NCBI GenBank assembly: GCA_001179505.1
Contig: CDMY01000417.1
Location: 1 to 64,000 of the forward strand
Length of the DNA stretch: 64,000 bases
Source: Vitrella brassicaformis
Taxonomy: Eukaryota; Sar; Vitrellaceae
Direction: 5' to 3'
In this document: positions 58,851 through 64,000 of the stretch, one piece after another
Position numbering within the stretch: the first letter of the stretch is position 1
Layout of the letters: each line of letters begins with the position of its first letter
The notes under the pieces: generated by a model
Database searches by the model: none
Told to the model about the DNA's origin: nothing
Seen by the model: only the letters and a program-made list of their open reading frames with translations
Made by a program: the position numbers and the translations under genes

Positions 58851-60821
58851 ATGAATCTCGTGAGGGCTCTGCAGTGCCTTTTCTCATGGGCGTGTCTGGG
58901 AGCATTCATTCCGCATCTGAGGGATCACATCCAGCGGTCCCCGGCCGGCCAGCTGCTGTCCTTTATCGACAAGACCTTCCGCAGCATCCACAAGGGCACG
59001 CGAACAGCCGTTGAGCACCGCCACCGCCATGGCCGCAGCGCGCTGCCACGCCGCTGGAACGAGAAGCGCCGGGCTCCCGTGACCGATGTGTTGCCGCAAT
59101 GCATTTGGCCCGCCTACAACAGAACGGTAGCTCGTGCATCCCTCAATGCGGAACATACACAGACGGTAGGTAATTCAATCCACTGACGGACGCAGAATTG
59201 TCATGGATTGGATGGTGGAGCACAGCATTTGATGGAATGGATTGGTTTGATGGCTGTTGGTTTGGTCTTTGTGTTTTGTCCAGGTGCACGATGAAGATGT
59301 CTGCCTGCGCCGCGCCATGACCTACTTGTTCTTCTCGCACGGCCCCATCGCCAGCCCCGCCAGACCCCCGATCACCCAAGACGCACCATGCGACCATCAC
59401 AGCGACCCCGAAGAGCCAATCCCAGCCATGAGACCCCGTCCGTTCCAGCGCCGTAGACACCCACATGCCGTTCGCCGACAAACTGACCCTCTGCTGCGCA
59501 TCGGGAGGGTCGTGTTTGAGCAGATAAGGGGATTCGTCAAGAGGAGCAACACCGCAGCCAGTGGGCAGCAGCCGCAAGAGCAGCAGCAGCAGCAGCATGA
59601 CGAGCATGACCTTCTCATGGAGGAGGGAGGGGGGTTCAATAAGACAGTGCCCAACGACACATCGGTGGAGAGCGTCATCAGCGGCCTGGCCACACTGCTG
59701 GGCAAGCACCAGGGGAAGGAGAGCCCACACCACGATCACCTGGACGTAGAGATCCCGACTGCCAAGGGATGGGTCCCCTCTCCTACCTGCGCCGTCCATG
59801 TGCCGATGAGCAGTACGGCTCTCCACCTCTCACGGGAGCTGATCTTCTATATTTTGCCGGTGGTGGTGGTCGCTGTGATCATTACCGCGGGCATCTTCTA
59901 CGCCGTTGGCCGGCAGCAGAGAGGGTGGGAGAGAGGGGGAGGCAGAGGCACCAGGCCGCCAGAGGCTGCTGCCACTCGGCAGCGAAGGGGGCAGCCCGAC
60001 GTGCCGTTCGGCCACATGGCGCGGCACATCGTCAAGTTAGAGACACGACTGTAAGACGGAAAGGACAAGAAGCCGTCTACGCACGAGTGAGTGTGGGTCT
60101 GTTGGTGTGTCAGTAAGGAGCAGGAGAAAGAGGCGGAGGAGATGCACCGGCGGAGCCTAGAGCCATATCGCAAGACGCTGTCTGTCCGCGAGCAGCAGAT
60201 CCGGGAGCTGACGGAGCTGTGCTCACAGCAGACAGAGGAGATACATAGCGAGAAGGCCAAGTACGAGACGCAGATCGACCGACTACACGCCGAGCTGGTC
60301 AGTCAGGGGGGACACACACACAGTCGCGTCTCATGCTCCTCAACTCCCACATGTGTCTGTTCTGTCAGGAGCAGCAGAAGAAGGAGTACATCAAGTTACA
60401 GAAAAACTACGACTCCATCCTAGAGGTAGCTGAGCAGCACAGCCAGACCGGCACCCCTACTGCACAAAGCTAGCTTCCTCATTTTCCCTGCCTCTTCACT
60501 TGTCAGTTCAACACGAACCTGGAGCAGCAGCTGAGCAAAGCCTCCGGGCGACCCCTCTCCGAGCACGCCCAGATCCATCACCACCCCTCACCCCCACCGT
60601 CCATGTCGCAGCTGCGGGCCCCTCGCATCATGGTCACGCACCAGCACACCAGGCTGGCCAAGACCACAACCACAGCAACCATCAGCAGCACGCAGGAGAC
60701 GTCTGTGACACCGCCCCCCGAGGATGGGGGCGAGGGTGGGGGTGCGTGTGGCGGCAGGGAGAGGGAGAGGGAGGGCAAGAAGGAGGAGGACGGCCGGTGC
60801 TGTAGCAGGGAGTGCATGTAG
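58851..60821 (+). CDS. Single-pass membrane protein with coiled coil, unknown family
   Basis: The ATG at 58851 is preferred over 58809 because it begins directly with a signal peptide (MNLVRALQCLFSWACLGAF). A lumenal region with many Arg/His, poly-Gln (about 59.58 kb) and two N-glycosylation-like sites (NKT, NDT) is followed by a strong transmembrane segment, LIFYILPVVVVAVIITAGIF (59.84-59.90 kb). After it come a Gly/Arg-rich linker and a cytosolic coiled coil (KEQEKEAEEMHRRS, REQQIRELTELCSQQTEEI, EQQKKEYIKLQKNYDSILE) split over short exons. The C-terminus is Ser/Thr/Gly-rich, then GRCCSRECM with TAG 60819-60821. The Cys cluster could be palmitoylated. Type I topology is inferred and function is unknown. 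Confidence 0.75.
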
Positions 60822-61227
60822 AGGGAGGGAGGGGCGAGAGGGGAGGGAGGGAGGGAGGGAGGGGAGAGAGCGCTTTTTGTCACGGGGGATGTTTTTGTCA
60901 AGAGAGACTAGACCGTACCTGTAAGTGTATTCAACGTATTGCTGTCGTTTTGTACACTAGCCACTTGTCGCATCATTACGTGTATGTCTGCGTGTGTGTG
61001 TGTGTGTATGTATCGGCCGCCCCGTGTTTTGTTTGTGTACATAGCTCTTGTTTGCTCAAGAGGCCGACCCGACCCGCATCCATCCACCTATTCGTGCCAC
61101 CCCACCCAGCCCAGCCAGAGAGAGACAGCTAGCTGCCTGCGAGGATAATACATACGATAGATAATTCAATCATCAACACGTCCGTCCACCACACACACAC
61201 GTCTGCATCACTTCATCCATCCATCCA
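60822..61227. other. Intergenic region between convergent genes
   Basis: About 400 bp: GGGAGGGAG tract first, then GT-rich and CATC-rich simple sequence. It fits two 3' UTRs, and no gene is seen. Confidence 0.5.
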
Positions 61228-64000
61228 TCAGTCTTCTTCTGGTTGTATGAACCGAGACTTTCCCGCCCGCTGAGGTCCAGGAGCGGGCGGCCCGCTCGGC
61301 TGCCCCCTCCCTCTACCGCCCCCACCCCGCCCCCCACCACCCCGCCCGTACGGCCGCTGCTTCGTGACCGCCACATACATCTGAAGGACCAGACCACCGA
61401 AGGCATTCACACACTTACATACTTGGGACGGATGCACACATGGCGTGTGTTGTCCTTCCCTTGCTCGCTCACTCACCGGTTTCCTCTTGACGTGCCCCAG
61501 TGGGCCGTGAGGGTTGAGCCGCGCAGTGTCGGCAGCAGCGAAGGCCGACTGGGGAGAGAGCACCGTCACACCCTGCCGAGAAAAGCGCAGGAGTGTGTGT
61601 GTGTGTGCGTGAGTGAGTGATGCATGCCTGTGGAGATCCGCCAGGCTGGGGCATCAACATCCGCCTCATCGAGCCGGCAACATCACGCTGACCACACACA
61701 TACAGACACCCCCACCCTTCTGTGCATCATGTGTCTTTGTCCCTCCCTCCCTCCCTCCCTCGGTCCCTCTCTGACCCGTTCGTCCTGGTGGAAGTTCTCG
61801 ACCCTGCCCTTGACGAACATCTTGAGCTGCTCCCTCTCCTGCTGCTCAGCCAGCTCGGCCTCCCGCTGGGCCTCCTCACGACGCATCGTGTGCGACCACA
61901 GCTGGTGGCCCTGCGGCACCGGCAGCGGCTTCACGCTGTACTTGCTGTGACCTGACACATCGACACATACACAGACGGTGGACACAGACATGGGGAGGGA
62001 GGGAGGGAGGGAGGGAGGGAGAGAGTGGCGGTGGATGTGCCATATGTGGTGGTGGTTGTGGTGGCTGGGTGACCCTTCTTTGTGACGAGCTTGAGCGACG
62101 GTTGGTGGCCCCTTGCGGGGCTGGTCGGGGAGGCGTCCCTGCTGTCACTCTCGCCACCATCCTGACCACACACACACACACAGGCGCATCGCATACACAC
62201 ACATACACTACACATACAGAGTGGCTGCGTCGGTCCCTTGTGTGTGAGGTGCAGTGAGTGCTTGGCCGACCTCTCCCCGTTTGATGAGTGACGAGGGCGG
62301 CAGTCGTATCTCATCTGCCTTGGACCTGGCGAACTTGGCGGTCTCGATGCTCTCCTGCACCATGCTGTTGAGCTCCTTCTCAAACCAATCCTCCTGGAAA
62401 CAAGAAACGATATCACGCATATATCGCATCGCCTGAAGGGCTGTGCGTAGGCGTGGCTCGCCCCGCCCCGCCCGCACTGACCTCTTCGTCATGGTGCTCG
62501 CCTCGGTCGTAGTCTGGGTCCCTCTCGTCGTCGTCAAAGTACTCATCCTCTGCCCACAACACACAATACAAATACACACGGGGTGGATGAGATGAGAGAG
62601 AGAGGTGGGTGGGATGGGTGCATGGCAGAGTGAGTACCTTGTTCCTCTTCGTCTGCCTCGTTGTCCTGGTCGGTCTCCACCTCGTCGCCCGTCTCGTACT
62701 CACCCTCTCCCTCCCCCTCGCCCTCCTCCTGACACACACACACATGGATGCGTCGACACGTTCATCTCATCGATGGCACATGTCATGTCTGTCTAGGGGT
62801 TGGCGACTGACGGACCTCTTCGTCCCGTTGGTCAAGCATGCCCTGTTCCCTGAGCTGCTCGCTCTCCTGCTTGAGGATCTCGCGCAGCTCGCTGTCAACC
62901 TCGCCTATCGAATCGTACCTGAACCGCATCCATCCATCGATCGGCCGACAGACAGAGGTGCGTGTGCCGGCCTTGCCGGGGGGCATGGCATGACTGCCTG
63001 ACTGATGGCTTAGCTTACCGCCTCAGCTTCGGCCGCAGCTCGCCGAGCGTGTCACGCACCATGTACTCCACCCGCATCGGCAACGGGGCCTGCAGCCCAA
63101 CCGCATCCATCCATCCATCCATCCACACATCGACATGGCACGGATGAATGGACTGCAGCCATCCCTCCATCCATCCCTCCCTACCTTGATGAGGCAGTAT
63201 CGCTGGAAGAAGACCAGGAAGCGGTCCATCTTGTGTCGGGCGGGACCTCGCTCGAAGTAGGCCCCGCACGTGTCCAGCATAATGCACACCAGCTTCAGAC
63301 GGAAATAGTCGCCCGGCGGGTCCTCCGGCGAACAGGGGTTCCAAAACGTGTTCTGATCCCACCCTACACACACCACACACACTGATGCGATCCCTTACGC
63401 CTTTCCCATCCCATGTGCGCAGTGCGGGCGCACCGCACCGACCTGTGAATTTTGGGTCAGCTTCATCGTCCTGCGTTTCGGGTATGCTGGCCAGAGAGGC
63501 CTGGAGCCTGGCGAGGCTGGCGTCCAGCAGCTTGTGGGCGGCGATGAGCTGCCCGACGTGGTGGGAGGAGGGGCCGCCGAAACCGATCAGGTGGTAGAGC
63601 GTGTCGAAGATCACCGACGAGTCCGCCAGCCTGTGGGTCGTGTCGGCAGAACAGAACACACACACATGGGTGGGTGAGTGAGTGTCGCCATGCCATCCAT
63701 GTGCAGACACCTCTACGACACGTATGTACCGGTAGTTGTATAGCTCGCCGAGGAGCTTGACTTGCCGCACGCGAGAGGGCAGCTCGCGGAAGTCGTTGCG
63801 CTCCATGCCAACCTACAAAAATGAATGACCACACGCATCCATCCATCCATCCATGTGACCCCTGCCCGCCTGCCTCTCAGGTAAGGTACTCAACTTATTT
63901 ACCTGTATGTCCTCTGTGAGCTGGTCGATGACGTCGATGACGAATGCGTCACGGTACCGGGCCAGCCCGGCCAGCAGACACGCCAGCTGGTGGATGGACT
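61228..64000 (-). CDS. UPF2: Nonsense-mediated decay factor UPF2, C-terminal part (5' end outside window)
   Basis: UPF2 bridges UPF1 and UPF3 in nonsense-mediated mRNA decay. From the window edge, exons encode the third MIF4G domain: YRDAFVIDVIDQLTED, VRQVKLLGELYNYRY, SSVIFDTLYHLIGFG, YFRLKLVCIMLDTCGAYFE and KMDRFLVFFQRYCLIK, then VEYMVRDTLGELRPKLRR. An acidic region follows (EEGEGEGEGEYETGDEVETD), as in all UPF2 proteins. Next come FEKELNSMVQESIETAKFAR, the UPF1-binding part SLKLVTKKG joined to VPQGHQLWSHTMRREEAQRE, a charged helix, and a Gly/Arg-rich tail (RPYGRGGGGRGGGG). It ends KSRFIQPEED with TGA 61228-61230. About ten short introns interrupt it. The N-terminal MIF4G domains must lie beyond 64000. 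Confidence 0.93.

Overview
The window reads as nuclear DNA of a photosynthetic eukaryote with a red-type secondary plastid. Almost every gene is split by short GT-AG introns of roughly 60-150 bp, whose pyrimidine- or GT-rich stretches create many spurious open frames. A fucoxanthin/chlorophyll-c-type light-harvesting protein carries a signal-peptide leader ending in an AFVP motif, and the nuclear PSII assembly factor HCF136/Ycf48 has a three-part leader. A chromerid alveolate such as Vitrella is my best guess. That is an inference, and a stramenopile or haptophyte is not excluded.

Layout. 1-162 is the 3' end of a + strand gene. 966-5364 (-) is a SNF1/CAMK-type kinase with a very long N-terminus, head-to-head with a TTLL tubulin ligase (to 8296, +). 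8963-10152 (-) is the LHC gene and 10348-13014 (-) an anoctamin. 13225-14136 (+) is an unknown small protein. 14250-15346 (-) is a YccF-like membrane protein. 15528-17602 (+) is a secreted repeat protein. 17.6-19.85 kb has no gene. 19.85-22.7 kb holds degraded and tandemly duplicated lineage-specific sequence. 22864-24001 (-) is a secretory-type methyltransferase, 24468-26064 (-) a membrane-anchored dCTP pyrophosphatase, 26248-29532 (+) CCT5, and 30215-31921 (-) HCF136. 32369-33453 (+) is an intronless, frameshifted ORF flanked by 42-bp direct repeats. 33.45-37.8 kb is a gene desert. 37802-43011 (-) is a CBM48/PP2C fusion, 43135-48144 (+) NOL6/UTP22, and 48457-49877 (-) a PlsC acyltransferase. 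50338-52275 (+) and 52973-55251 (-) are tail-to-tail paralogues of an unrecognised family. 55573-57123 (+) is secernin, 57244-58775 (-) a multi-pass membrane protein, 58851-60821 (+) a single-pass membrane/coiled-coil protein, and 61228 to the window end (-) the C-terminal part of UPF2.

The genes do not form one pathway. They are housekeeping functions (chaperonin, ribosome biogenesis, NMD, lipid synthesis, nucleotide sanitation), plastid functions (LHC, HCF136) and lineage-specific proteins, packed mostly in head-to-head pairs separated by only 50-450 bp. The most unusual material is the unrecognised family at 50.3-55.4 kb with its related debris at 19.85-20.6 kb, the tandem duplication at 21.3-22.7 kb, the starch-binding phosphatase fusion, and structured inverted repeats just downstream of, or between, genes.
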